Shown here in pieces: positions 34,114 to 41,315 of a DNA stretch of 64,000 nt. The translations under genes were made by a program, and so were the position numbers. Within the stretch, counting starts at the first letter, position 1, and each line of letters opens with the position of its first letter. The notes under the pieces were generated by a model, which did not search any database, had not been told where the DNA came from, and saw only the letters and a program-made list of their open reading frames with translations. The DNA is from CAWJPW01 sp963844845. GTDB lineage: Bacteria; Acidobacteriota; Thermoanaerobaculia; Thermoanaerobaculales; Sulfomarinibacteraceae. Location: positions 744,001 through 808,000 of the forward strand of contig CAWJPW010000011.1 of NCBI GenBank assembly GCA_963844845.1, given 5' to 3'.

Positions 34114-35268
34114 TCACTCCTTCCTGGGCCGCGACCCGAGCGGTGAGACGGACCGTCGCATGGCTTCGGCCCGTGCTCGGAACTCGTCGTAGCGGCCCGA
34201 CATGATAGCTTCCCGCGCGGCGCGCATCAAGGAAAGGAAGTAAAAAAGGTTGTGGATCGTCAGCAGGACCACCGAGGTGGCCTCGCGTGACACGAACAGA
34301 TGCCGTAGCGCAGCCCGCGAGTAAACGGCACAGGTAGGGCAGGCGCAGGTCGGGTCGAGGGGCTCCGGGTCGTCGGCGAAGCGGGCGTTCTTGATGACGA
34401 GCTCGCCCTGTGAGGTGAAGATCTTCCCGGTGCGCGCCGAGCGGGTCGGAAGGACGCAGTCGAAGAGATCGACGCCGCAGGCCACTGCGTGGAGGAGATC
34501 CTCCGGGTAGCCGACGCCCATGAGGTAGCGCGGTCGCTCGGCCGGCAACATGGGCGTCGCCCACTCCACGGCCTCGAAGAGTGCCTCGCTGGGTTCCCCC
34601 ACCGCCAGCCCGCCCACCGCGAACCCGTCGAACTCCGCCCCAGCCAGCTGCTCGGTACACTCCTGCCGCAGCCGACGGTCCAGCGAGCCCTGCTGGATCG
34701 CGAACAGTCCGCCGCGCCAGCTGCTCTCCCGCAGCTGTCGGGCGCACTCGAGCCCGTGGTGCGCCCAGCGCACGCTGCGGGCCACCGACGCCTCCGCCTG
34801 CGGCCTGTCCACCGGGTAGGGAAGGCACTCGTCCAACACCATGGCCACGTCGACGCCGAAGCGCGCCTGGACCTCCACCGCGCTGGCCGCGGTGAGGCGC
34901 TGGGGGCTACCGTCGAGATGGGACTGGAACGTCACGCCCTCCTCGTCGAGCCGGCGGCGACCGGCCAGCGAGAAGACCTGGTAGCCACCGGAGTCGGTGA
35001 GGATCGGCCCATCCCAGCCCATCAGGCGGTGCAGCCCACCCATCCCCTGGACCCGCTCGACGCCGGGGCGCAGCAGCAAGTGGTAGGTGTTCGCTAGAAC
35101 CATCTCCGGCGCAAGCCGCTCCAGCTCCCAGGCCGCCACACCCTTGACGGTGCCGGCCGTCCCCACCGGCATGAACGCCGGCGTGTGCACGACTCCATGC
35201 GCGGTGGTGAGCTCGCCGGCCCGCGCGTTGTGCGCCGGATCCCGTGCAACGACCTGGAACGACAACAT
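34114..35268 (-). CDS. tgt: tRNA-guanine transglycosylase
   Basis: Exchanges guanine-34 for preQ1 in tRNAs with GUN anticodons, on the way to queuosine. The 384 residues hold MPVGTAGTVKGV, the active-site Asp in LTDSGGYQVFSL, GFAVGGLAVGE, the nucleophile segment LFDCVLPTR and the zinc site CACPTC, with the final His in LRHLF or further on. The ATG at 35268 shares one base with the upstream stop (TGATG). tgt upstream of yajC-secD-secF is a conserved arrangement. Confidence 0.96.
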   Translation of the reverse strand: MLSFQVVARDPAHNARAGELTTAHGVVHTPAFMPVGTAGTVKGVAAWELERLAPEMVLANTYHLLLRPGVERVQGMGGLHRLMGWDGPILTDSGGYQVFSLAGRRRLDEEGVTFQSHLDGSPQRLTAASAVEVQARFGVDVAMVLDECLPYPVDRPQAEASVARSVRWAHHGLECARQLRESSWRGGLFAIQQGSLDRRLRQECTEQLAGAEFDGFAVGGLAVGEPSEALFEAVEWATPMLPAERPRYLMGVGYPEDLLHAVACGVDLFDCVLPTRSARTGKIFTSQGELVIKNARFADDPEPLDPTCACPTCAVYSRAALRHLFVSREATSVVLLTIHNLFYFLSLMRAAREAIMSGRYDEFRARAEAMRRSVSPLGSRPRKE

Positions 35269-36035
35269 CAATCGGTGCCGGACGAGGGGGCCTGCAGGGT
35301 GGTGACCCGCACTTCCGGACCCAGCTTCAGCTCGAACGCGTCGGGTGCGAGCGGGGGGTCGAGGCGCAGGTCGCTGAACTGGTAGCGGGTGAGGTCGCCG
35401 TCCGCCTCCCTCACCTCGACCTGCACCGGAAGCAGGAGGTGGCGGTCGATCTCGAGAACTACCGAATCGAGCCTGCGCCGCACCAGTGGGTTGGTGGGTT
35501 CGAGGGTGAGGCGGTAGGGCGCGTCACCACCGGGATCGGCGAGGATCATGCGGAACTGCGATTGCAGCTCGTCCAGCGGCTGGGTGCCGGCCATCACCTG
35601 GAGAAAGCGCTGCTGCCGCCCCCGCAGCCGCACCCGCTCGGCCCGCCTCTGCTCGGGGTACAGGGTCGTGACGGTATCGCCGGCAAACACCACCACCATG
35701 GGGTCCGGGGTGCGGTAGTCCCACCGCACCCGGTCGGGCGCGAGGTAGCGGAAGCTCCCCGACGACTCCGCCGGCTCAAGCAGCAGGGAGCTCTCCTTGA
35801 CCTGGCGGAAGTGCGCCCCCAGGGAGTGGAGGGCACGCTGGTGCCGTACAACCTCGCGTACGAGGGCGTGGAGCTTGGCGCCGCCCTCCAAGGCGTCGAG
35901 GTTCACGGCTGGTGTCGCCCCGCGCGAGCCGCCTCCCGTCCCGTCCGCTCCTGCCGTCGACACGGCGAGGAGGGTCACGAGCACGACAAGAAGGAGCCGC
36001 AGGCGCACGACGCAGACTCTAGCACACGTCCTCAT
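35268..36035 (-). CDS. LolA-like outer-membrane lipoprotein carrier protein
   Basis: A periplasmic protein of about 255 residues with a signal peptide (VRLRLLLVVLVTLLAVSTAGA) and the LolA/LolB-type half-barrel. Family signs are GAHFRQVKESSLLLEP, SSGSFRYLAPDRVRWDY and the later beta strands up to DAFELKLGPEVRV. It probably shuttles lipoproteins to the outer membrane, in keeping with the several lipoprotein genes nearby. The start is uncertain: paired ATGs at 36035 and 36038, or a GTG at 36009 that lies seven nt after a TAGAGT box and gives the cleanest signal peptide. It lies 3-7 nt after cysE and overlaps tgt. Confidence 0.78.
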   Translation of the reverse strand: MRTCARVCVVRLRLLLVVLVTLLAVSTAGADGTGGGSRGATPAVNLDALEGGAKLHALVREVVRHQRALHSLGAHFRQVKESSLLLEPAESSGSFRYLAPDRVRWDYRTPDPMVVVFAGDTVTTLYPEQRRAERVRLRGRQQRFLQVMAGTQPLDELQSQFRMILADPGGDAPYRLTLEPTNPLVRRRLDSVVLEIDRHLLLPVQVEVREADGDLTRYQFSDLRLDPPLAPDAFELKLGPEVRVTTLQAPSSGTD

Positions 36036-36041
36036 CATCCC

Positions 36042-36980
36042 TCAGCCACTCCTCTCAGCCCCTCGCGCGGTCACCTCGTAGGCCAGCTGGGAGCGCGACA
36101 GGACGACCTTGGTGTGGGGCGGCACCGAGCTCGTGATCCAGACGTTGCCGCCGATCACCGAGCCACATCCGATCACCGTGTCGCCGCCGAGGATCGTCGC
36201 GCCGGAGTAGATGACCACGTCGTCCTCGATTGTGGGGTGGCGCTTCTCGCCGCGGATCAGCCGCCCCCGCTCGTCCTTGGGGAAGGAAAGTGCCCCCAGG
36301 GTCACGCCCTGATACAGCTTCACCCGATCGCCCACGTCGGTGGTCTCGCCGACCACCACCCCGGTGGCGTGGTCGATGAAGAAGTGCCGCCCGATGCGAG
36401 CGCCGGGGTGGATGTCGACGCCGGTCTCGTTGTGCGCGAACTCGGTCATGATGCGGGGGACGAGGGGGACCTCGAGCTGGTAGAGGAGGTGGGCGAGGCG
36501 GTAGGTGTAGACCGCCTTGACGCCGGGATATGCCATCACGATCTCCTCGTAGCCGGTGGCGGCAGGGTCGCCGTCGTACGCTGCGGCCACGTCGCCACCC
36601 ACCAGCTCCATGAGCTCCGGCAGATCCTTGAGGAAGGTGAAGGCCACCTCGTTCGCCCGCTCGTCGGCCTCGACGGGAGAAAGCTCGCGCCCGTTCACCG
36701 GCATCATCAGCGCCTTGCGCACCTCGCGCCGCAGGTGGCGGAAGAGCATGTACAGGCGGTCGCCAAGGTGGTAGCGGAGGTTGCCCTTGTACAGCTCCTG
36801 CTCGCCGAAGTAGCCCGGGAATAGGATCTCCTGGCAGCTGCGCAGGAGGGCGATGACCTCCTTCTTCTGGGGCAGCGGGTCGGCGGAGGAGTGGAAGAGC
36901 GGGGTCGCCCTCTGCTCCACGTGGTTGACCACCTTCTCGATGACTTCGAAGGTCTGCTCGCGCACTTCACGTCGGTTCAT
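36042..36980 (-). CDS. cysE: Serine O-acetyltransferase
   Basis: Acetylates L-serine to O-acetylserine, the first step of cysteine synthesis; cytosolic. The 312 residues have the helical N-terminal domain (about 1-170) and the left-handed beta-helix of hexapeptide repeats (GVDIHPGARIGRHFFIDHAT, GVVVGETTDVGDRVKLYQGV, TIEDDVVIYSGATILGGDTV). His residues for catalysis lie in HPGARIG and IDHATG. The family usually has about 180-310 residues, so this is a long form. It starts the minus-strand run leading into lolA-like, tgt, yajC and secDF. Confidence 0.92.
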   Translation of the reverse strand: MNRREVREQTFEVIEKVVNHVEQRATPLFHSSADPLPQKKEVIALLRSCQEILFPGYFGEQELYKGNLRYHLGDRLYMLFRHLRREVRKALMMPVNGRELSPVEADERANEVAFTFLKDLPELMELVGGDVAAAYDGDPAATGYEEIVMAYPGVKAVYTYRLAHLLYQLEVPLVPRIMTEFAHNETGVDIHPGARIGRHFFIDHATGVVVGETTDVGDRVKLYQGVTLGALSFPKDERGRLIRGEKRHPTIEDDVVIYSGATILGGDTVIGCGSVIGGNVWITSSVPPHTKVVLSRSQLAYEVTARGAERSG

Positions 36981-37028
36981 GAACCCTCCCGCGTACGGGC
37001 CCGTGGGGTGGCGGCGTCCGGCCGCAGG

Positions 37029-37034
37029 TACAAT
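37029..37034 (+). promoter_or_regulatory. Candidate -10 box (TACAAT) for the DUF3467 gene
   Basis: TACAAT lies 17 nt before the ATG at 37052, with CGGAGG in between, so this would be a leadered mRNA. No clear -35 element is seen. The box falls in the short divergent gap shared with cysE. Confidence 0.35.
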
Positions 37035-37051
37035 GCCCCGCGGAGGTGGCC

Positions 37052-37357
37052 ATGTCCGAACCCCAGGGTCCGCGGAACCAGCCGCAGCTCACCATCACTC
37101 CCGAGGTCAGCCTCGGGCAGTACTCGAACTTCGTCAGCATCGCGCACAACTACTCCGAGGTCGTGCTCGACTTCGGCCGCACGCTGCCGGGGCGCCCCGA
37201 TATCCCGGTGCTCGCCCGCTTGATGATGACACCGTTCCACGCCAAGCAACTCCTTCACGCCCTGACACAAAACCTGCAGATGTACGAGCGCAGCTTCGGC
37301 CCCGTGGCCGAACCCCCCGCATCCGCCGTGCCGCCGATCGCAGACGGGACCAACTAG
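37052..37357 (+). CDS. DUF3467 family protein
   Basis: A small cytosolic protein of 101 residues belonging to the DUF3467 group, whose function is unknown. Recognisable parts are ITPEVSLGQYSNFVSIAHNY, SEVVLDFGRTLPG and RLMMTPFHAKQLLHALTQNL, followed by a disordered Pro/Ala tail. The ATG at 37052 follows CGGAGGTGGC. An in-frame GTG at 37046 is part of the ribosome site. It converges on mnmA with only two nt between the stops. Confidence 0.82.
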   Translation: MSEPQGPRNQPQLTITPEVSLGQYSNFVSIAHNYSEVVLDFGRTLPGRPDIPVLARLMMTPFHAKQLLHALTQNLQMYERSFGPVAEPPASAVPPIADGTN

Positions 37358-37359
37358 CG

Positions 37360-38427
37360 TCACCCGCCCCAGGCGGTGATCCAGCCGCCCCCGAGCACCT
37401 CGTCACCGCGGTAGAACACCGCCGCCTGACCCGGAGCGGGTGCGGGAATCTCGTCCCCGAGCCCGACCGCCGCAGCATCGCCGTCCACGGCGACCTCGGC
37501 AGGGTGGCCAGCGTGGTGCGAGCGGACCTGGACGGTACACCGGAGTGGCGAGGCCTGCGGCGACGACGCCACCCATACAACCTCACGCACGGCGAAGCTG
37601 CGGGTGAGCAGCTCGTCGCGGCCGCCCACCACCACACGGCCGCTCTCCGGGTGCAGGGCGAGCACGTAGACGGGATGCGCCGCGGCCACCCCGAGGCCCC
37701 GCCGCTGGCCCACCGTGTAGCGGTGGACACCGGCATGCTCGCCGAGCCGGCGCCCGCCGCGGTCGACCACCTCCCCCGGCCGCACGCGGTCCGGCAGCCA
37801 GCCCTCGAGGAGCTCTCCGTAGCTGGTACCGCGGGGGACGAAGCATAGCTCCTGGCTCTCGGGCTTCCTCGCCACCGGCAGGCCGGCCGCCACGGCCATT
37901 CGCCGGACCTCGGCCTTGGCGAGGCCGCCGACGGGAAAGCACACCCGGCGCAGACGCTCCTGGCCCAGGCGATGCAGGAAGTAGGACTGGTCCTTGGCAC
38001 GGTCGGCGCCCCTGAGCAGCCGGTATCCGCCGTCGCCGTCCGCCTCGCAGCGGGCGTAGTGCCCCGTCACCAAGAGCTCGGCGCCGATCCGCTCGGCCAC
38101 CGCCTCAAGCTCGGCGAACTTGATGCGCTCGTTGCAGACCACGCAGGGATTGGGCGTCAGGCCATCGGCATAGCGCTCCAGCGAGGGCATGAAGATCTCG
38201 TCGAAGAAGCGCCGCGAGGTGCACTCCTCGAGAAGGGGAATGCCCAGCCGCTCGGCCACACGCCGTGCGTCCTCCATGTCCTCGAGCGAGCAGCAGCGGG
38301 AGCCGTGCCCCCCCAGGGGATCCCACAGGCGCATGAACACCCCGGTGACGTCGTGGCCCTCCTCCACCATGCGCAGCGCCGCCACCGCCGAGTCGAGGCC
38401 GCCGGACATCGCCACCAGCACCTTCAT
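37360..38427 (-). CDS. mnmA: tRNA-specific 2-thiouridylase MnmA
   Basis: Inserts sulfur at position 2 of wobble uridine-34 in tRNA-Lys, -Glu and -Gln. The 355 residues match the family: PP-loop AMSGGLDSAVA, the first catalytic Cys in NPCVVCNERIKF, GHYAR, KDQSYFLHRLGQERL, and the second catalytic Cys in SQELCFVP. GLGVAAAHPVYVLAL marks the central domain. It reads alone between the htrA terminator and the DUF3467 gene. Confidence 0.95.
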   Translation of the reverse strand: MKVLVAMSGGLDSAVAALRMVEEGHDVTGVFMRLWDPLGGHGSRCCSLEDMEDARRVAERLGIPLLEECTSRRFFDEIFMPSLERYADGLTPNPCVVCNERIKFAELEAVAERIGAELLVTGHYARCEADGDGGYRLLRGADRAKDQSYFLHRLGQERLRRVCFPVGGLAKAEVRRMAVAAGLPVARKPESQELCFVPRGTSYGELLEGWLPDRVRPGEVVDRGGRRLGEHAGVHRYTVGQRRGLGVAAAHPVYVLALHPESGRVVVGGRDELLTRSFAVREVVWVASSPQASPLRCTVQVRSHHAGHPAEVAVDGDAAAVGLGDEIPAPAPGQAAVFYRGDEVLGGGWITAWGG

Positions 38428-38466
38428 GCGGCGGCTCCATCCCGGCCGGCGCGACGAATGAGGAAC

Positions 38467-38496
38467 GACCGGCCGGGCCCTGCGGCCCGGCCGGTC
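38467..38496 (-). terminator. Terminator hairpin after htrA
   Basis: A perfect 13-bp stem of almost only G and C (38467-38479 with 38484-38496) and a 4-nt loop, about 30 nt beyond the htrA stop on the minus strand. A weak T-containing tail GTTCCTCATT follows. It also insulates mnmA. Confidence 0.75.
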
Positions 38497-38527
38497 GGGT
38501 TGCTTCTGGCGTCGCGTGGCCGCCCGT

Positions 38528-40027
38528 TCACTTCTTCATCTTGACGATGGCGTAGAAGGAACGATCGGCCCGCGGCCGGTACACGTACAGGCGGAGGTAC
38601 TCGCCCGCCTTCACCGGCTTCACCTGCTCGATGACGCCCTCGGGGGTGGTCACCTTGTGTCCGTTCACCTCGGTGATGATGTCGCCACGGCGCAGACCGG
38701 CATCGGCCGCCGCCGAGACAGGGTCGACCTTGGTGATGACCACGCCCTCGACGTCGTCTGAGAGGTCGAAGGACTGCCGCATCTGGGGAGTGATGACTGA
38801 GACGGTGATTCCGACGCGCTCCTCGGCGCTGCCGCCGTCCTCCTCACCCTCGGCCTCACCTTTCTGCTCGTCGGTAGTCCGCTCCTCCAGCACCACCGGC
38901 ATGGTCGTCTTCTCGCCATTGCGGAAGACCTCCAGCTTCACGGTGGTCCCCGGCGGTGTCGAGGAGATGCGGTCGATGAGGGCGCGGGTGTCCTCCACCG
39001 GGTGGCCGTCCACCGCAAGGATCACGTCGCCGTGCTGGAGACCAGCCTTGGCGGCGGCGTGGTCGGGCACGACCTCCTGGACGAAAGCACCATCGCGGCT
39101 TGGCAGGTTGAACGCCTGCTGCAGCTCAGGAGTCACGTTGCCCACCGACACGCCCAGGTAGCCGCGCACCACCTTACCCTTGGAGCGCAGCTGCGGGAGG
39201 ATCAGGCTGGCCGTGTTCACCGGCACCGCGAAGCCCAGATTCTGGCCCTGGACGTTGATGGCGGTGTTGATGCCGATGACCTCGCCGCGGGTGTTGACCA
39301 GGGGGCCGCCGGAGTTGCCGAGGTTGATGGCGGCATCGGTCTGAATGTAGTTCTCGAACGAGGTGTCGGAGAGCCCGAGCACCCGGCCCTTGGCGGAGAC
39401 CACTCCGACCGTGACCGTGTGATCCATGTTGAGCGGGTTGCCGACGGCCATGACCCACTCGCCCACCCGGGCGGCGTCAGAGTTGCCCAGGGTCAGGTAG
39501 GGGAACTGGCGGTCGGCGTTCTTCACCTTGATCAGCGCGATGTCGGTGGCCGGGTCACGACCGACGACCTCCACCGCGTACTTGCGGCCGCCCTCCAGCT
39601 CGATCTCGAGCTCGTCGGCGCCCTCCACAACGTGGTTGTTGGTGATCAGCTCACCGTCTGGCGAGATGAAGAAGCCGGAACCCGCCGACCTCTGCACGAT
39701 CGGCCCCTGCTGCTCCTGCGTCGGGCCACCGGGACCGAAGAAGAAGTGGAAGGGGTCCATGGGCATGCGCCGGCCGCGTCTCTGCTCGTCCGGCTCCACG
39801 ACGTTCTTGGCGTACACCGAGACCACCGATGGGACGACACGGTCGGCGAGGTCCGCGAAGTTGGGCGCCTGCATCGCGACGGGTGCTGTCGAAGACGGCT
39901 GTGCCGCCGGTTTGTCGGCGCTGGCGCCGGGGGTGAGGTTGAGGCCACCCGCGAGCACCATGCCAAAGAGGACGGCCGCCACCACGATGGCCGCCAGGGA
40001 GAAGAGCTTCTGCTTGTCTGCCTGCAT
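38528..40027 (-). CDS. htrA: Periplasmic serine protease Do/HtrA (DegP/DegQ type)
   Basis: Trypsin-like protease and chaperone that removes misfolded envelope proteins. The 499 residues have an uncleaved anchor or signal (LFSLAAIVVAAVLFGMVLAG). The protease domain has catalytic His in ITNNHVVEGAD, Asp in DPATDIALIKV and Ser in LGNSGGPLVNT. Two PDZ domains follow (about 290-380 and 400-490, with KAGLQHGDVILAVDG and DAGLRRGDIITEVNG). An acidic Glu/Gly-rich linker joins the PDZ domains. The 148-nt upstream gap carries a close sigma-54 promoter match and a perfect palindrome, suggesting activator-dependent expression. Confidence 0.95.
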   Translation of the reverse strand: MQADKQKLFSLAAIVVAAVLFGMVLAGGLNLTPGASADKPAAQPSSTAPVAMQAPNFADLADRVVPSVVSVYAKNVVEPDEQRRGRRMPMDPFHFFFGPGGPTQEQQGPIVQRSAGSGFFISPDGELITNNHVVEGADELEIELEGGRKYAVEVVGRDPATDIALIKVKNADRQFPYLTLGNSDAARVGEWVMAVGNPLNMDHTVTVGVVSAKGRVLGLSDTSFENYIQTDAAINLGNSGGPLVNTRGEVIGINTAINVQGQNLGFAVPVNTASLILPQLRSKGKVVRGYLGVSVGNVTPELQQAFNLPSRDGAFVQEVVPDHAAAKAGLQHGDVILAVDGHPVEDTRALIDRISSTPPGTTVKLEVFRNGEKTTMPVVLEERTTDEQKGEAEGEEDGGSAEERVGITVSVITPQMRQSFDLSDDVEGVVITKVDPVSAAADAGLRRGDIITEVNGHKVTTPEGVIEQVKPVKAGEYLRLYVYRPRADRSFYAIVKMKK

Positions 40028-40094
40028 TCTCGTAACCTCCAGGTCCTGTCAGGAGTCGGGACCGCACGGCCCCGACTGTGCAAACACGCAGAGG

Positions 40095-40110
40095 AGCAAT
40101 TTTCTTGCCA
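40095..40110 (-). promoter_or_regulatory. Sigma-54 (RpoN) promoter match upstream of htrA
   Basis: On the minus strand TGGCAAGAAAATTGCT matches the consensus TGGCACGNNNNTTGCW at all but one fixed position, with exact GG-N10-GC spacing. The start of transcription would be near 40085, giving an untranslated leader of about 58 nt ending in the ribosome site GGAGG. No other part of the gap looks like a sigma-70 promoter. Confidence 0.68.
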
Positions 40111-40146
40111 CCTTTGCAAGAGAGCTTGCGGAGATCTTCCGCCGGT

Positions 40147-40163
40147 CGTGCCAATCTGGCACG
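40147..40163. promoter_or_regulatory. Perfect 7-bp palindrome, possible activator site upstream of htrA
   Basis: CGTGCCAATCTGGCACG is a perfect inverted repeat with a 3-nt centre. It is centred about 70 bp upstream of the start predicted from the sigma-54 box. A bacterial enhancer-binding protein or another dimeric regulator could bind here (inference). It lies just before the end of the GGDEF gene, so it could also form a small hairpin in that transcript. Confidence 0.45.
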
Positions 40164-40175
40164 CAAAACCGAAGC

Positions 40176-41303
40176 CTACGGGGTTCGCGAGATGGCGGCC
40201 AGGCGAACCTGCGCCTTGCCCGCGTCCTTGGCTTGGTACATGGCCTGGTCCGCCGCACGCAGCAGGAGGTTCTTCTTGAGGTCGGTTGTCCCCCGCCGCG
40301 GCACGTGGTCCGGGTAGACCGCAACGCCCAGCGAGCAGGTGAGTGAGCGGCGCCAGTACACCGGCCCGTCCGTCCACGAGAAGCTCCCCTGCAGGAACAC
40401 GGTTTCGGCCAGCGCCACCTGGACCTGCTCGGCCACCGCCATGGCGCGCTCGACGTCGAGCTCGGGGAGGATCAGCACGAACTCGTCGCCGCCGTAACGC
40501 GCCAGCGTCGCGCCGGTCTCCCGTACCGTCTGTTTGAGAAGGTAGCCGAACTCCTTGAGCACCTGCGATCCCGCGAGGTGCCCGTGGGTGTCGTTGACGT
40601 CCTTGAAGTTGTCGAGGTCGAGGAAGATCAGGGCCACGCTCGAGCCCGTCACGTCGGCCCGTACCAGGTCCTCGGTGAGCCGGTGGTGGAAGAACCGGTC
40701 GTTGTACAGACCCGTGAGGTCGTCGAGCCGTGCCATCTCGTTGGCCCGCTGGGCGTCGAGGAGGTTCTCGATGGAGAGTGAGGTGTAGCCGGCGAAGATC
40801 TCGAGGAGCTCGAGGTCCTTGGCGGTATAGCGCTCGCCATCTGACCGGTTGATGAGCTCGATCACTCCGCAGACCGTGCGCTCGATGCGGATCGGCACGC
40901 TGATGATGGTCGACGAGATGAAGCTGTTGTTCTCGTCGAACTTCTGGTAGAAGTTCGGATCGCTTTCGGAGTCCTCCATGCGGTAGGGGGTCCCGGTTCG
41001 GTAGACGTAGCCGACCACGCCTTGGCTCGCGGGCAGGCTCCTGCCCACGAGCTCGTTGGCCGAGGGCCCGAAGGCCGCGACGAAGTAAAGGCGGGTCTCC
41101 GCGGAGTCCGAGCTGCGCTCGTGCGGCTTGTCCATGAGGATCGACCCCGCCGCCGAGGGAACGAAATCGTTGGCCTTGCTGAGAATCTGACGCAGAAAGT
41201 CGTCGACGTGCATACGTGACGGCACGAAGACCGAGTAACGCCGGCGCTCAAGAAACGGTTCTATCTCTTCCAATGGCAAGCTATAGACCTGCGGCGCCAG
41301 CAT
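40176..41303 (-). CDS. GAF-GGDEF diguanylate cyclase
   Basis: Predicted to make cyclic di-GMP in response to a ligand of its GAF domain; cytosolic, no membrane segment. The 375 residues comprise an N-terminal segment, a GAF domain (about 30-185, with ASQGVVGYVYRTGTPYRMED) and a GGDEF domain (about 200-360, DDLTGLYNDRFFHHRL, DLDNFKDVNDTHGHLAG, RYGGDEF). The active site is intact. The RxxD inhibitory site usually found five residues before GGDEF is not evident. The TACACT box is six nt before the ATG, so the mRNA may be leaderless. It lies 12 nt after batD. Confidence 0.92.
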   Translation of the reverse strand: MLAPQVYSLPLEEIEPFLERRRYSVFVPSRMHVDDFLRQILSKANDFVPSAAGSILMDKPHERSSDSAETRLYFVAAFGPSANELVGRSLPASQGVVGYVYRTGTPYRMEDSESDPNFYQKFDENNSFISSTIISVPIRIERTVCGVIELINRSDGERYTAKDLELLEIFAGYTSLSIENLLDAQRANEMARLDDLTGLYNDRFFHHRLTEDLVRADVTGSSVALIFLDLDNFKDVNDTHGHLAGSQVLKEFGYLLKQTVRETGATLARYGGDEFVLILPELDVERAMAVAEQVQVALAETVFLQGSFSWTDGPVYWRRSLTCSLGVAVYPDHVPRRGTTDLKKNLLLRAADQAMYQAKDAGKAQVRLAAISRTP

Positions 41304-41309
41304 GGTCGA

Positions 41310-41315
41310 AGTGTA
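41310..41315 (-). promoter_or_regulatory. TACACT -10 box six nt before the GGDEF start codon
   Basis: On the minus strand TACACT, TCGACC, ATG. It has the same spacing as the boxes before rel and the GT2 gene, and lies just after the batD stop. No -35 is apparent and no Shine-Dalgarno fits between box and ATG. Confidence 0.4.
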
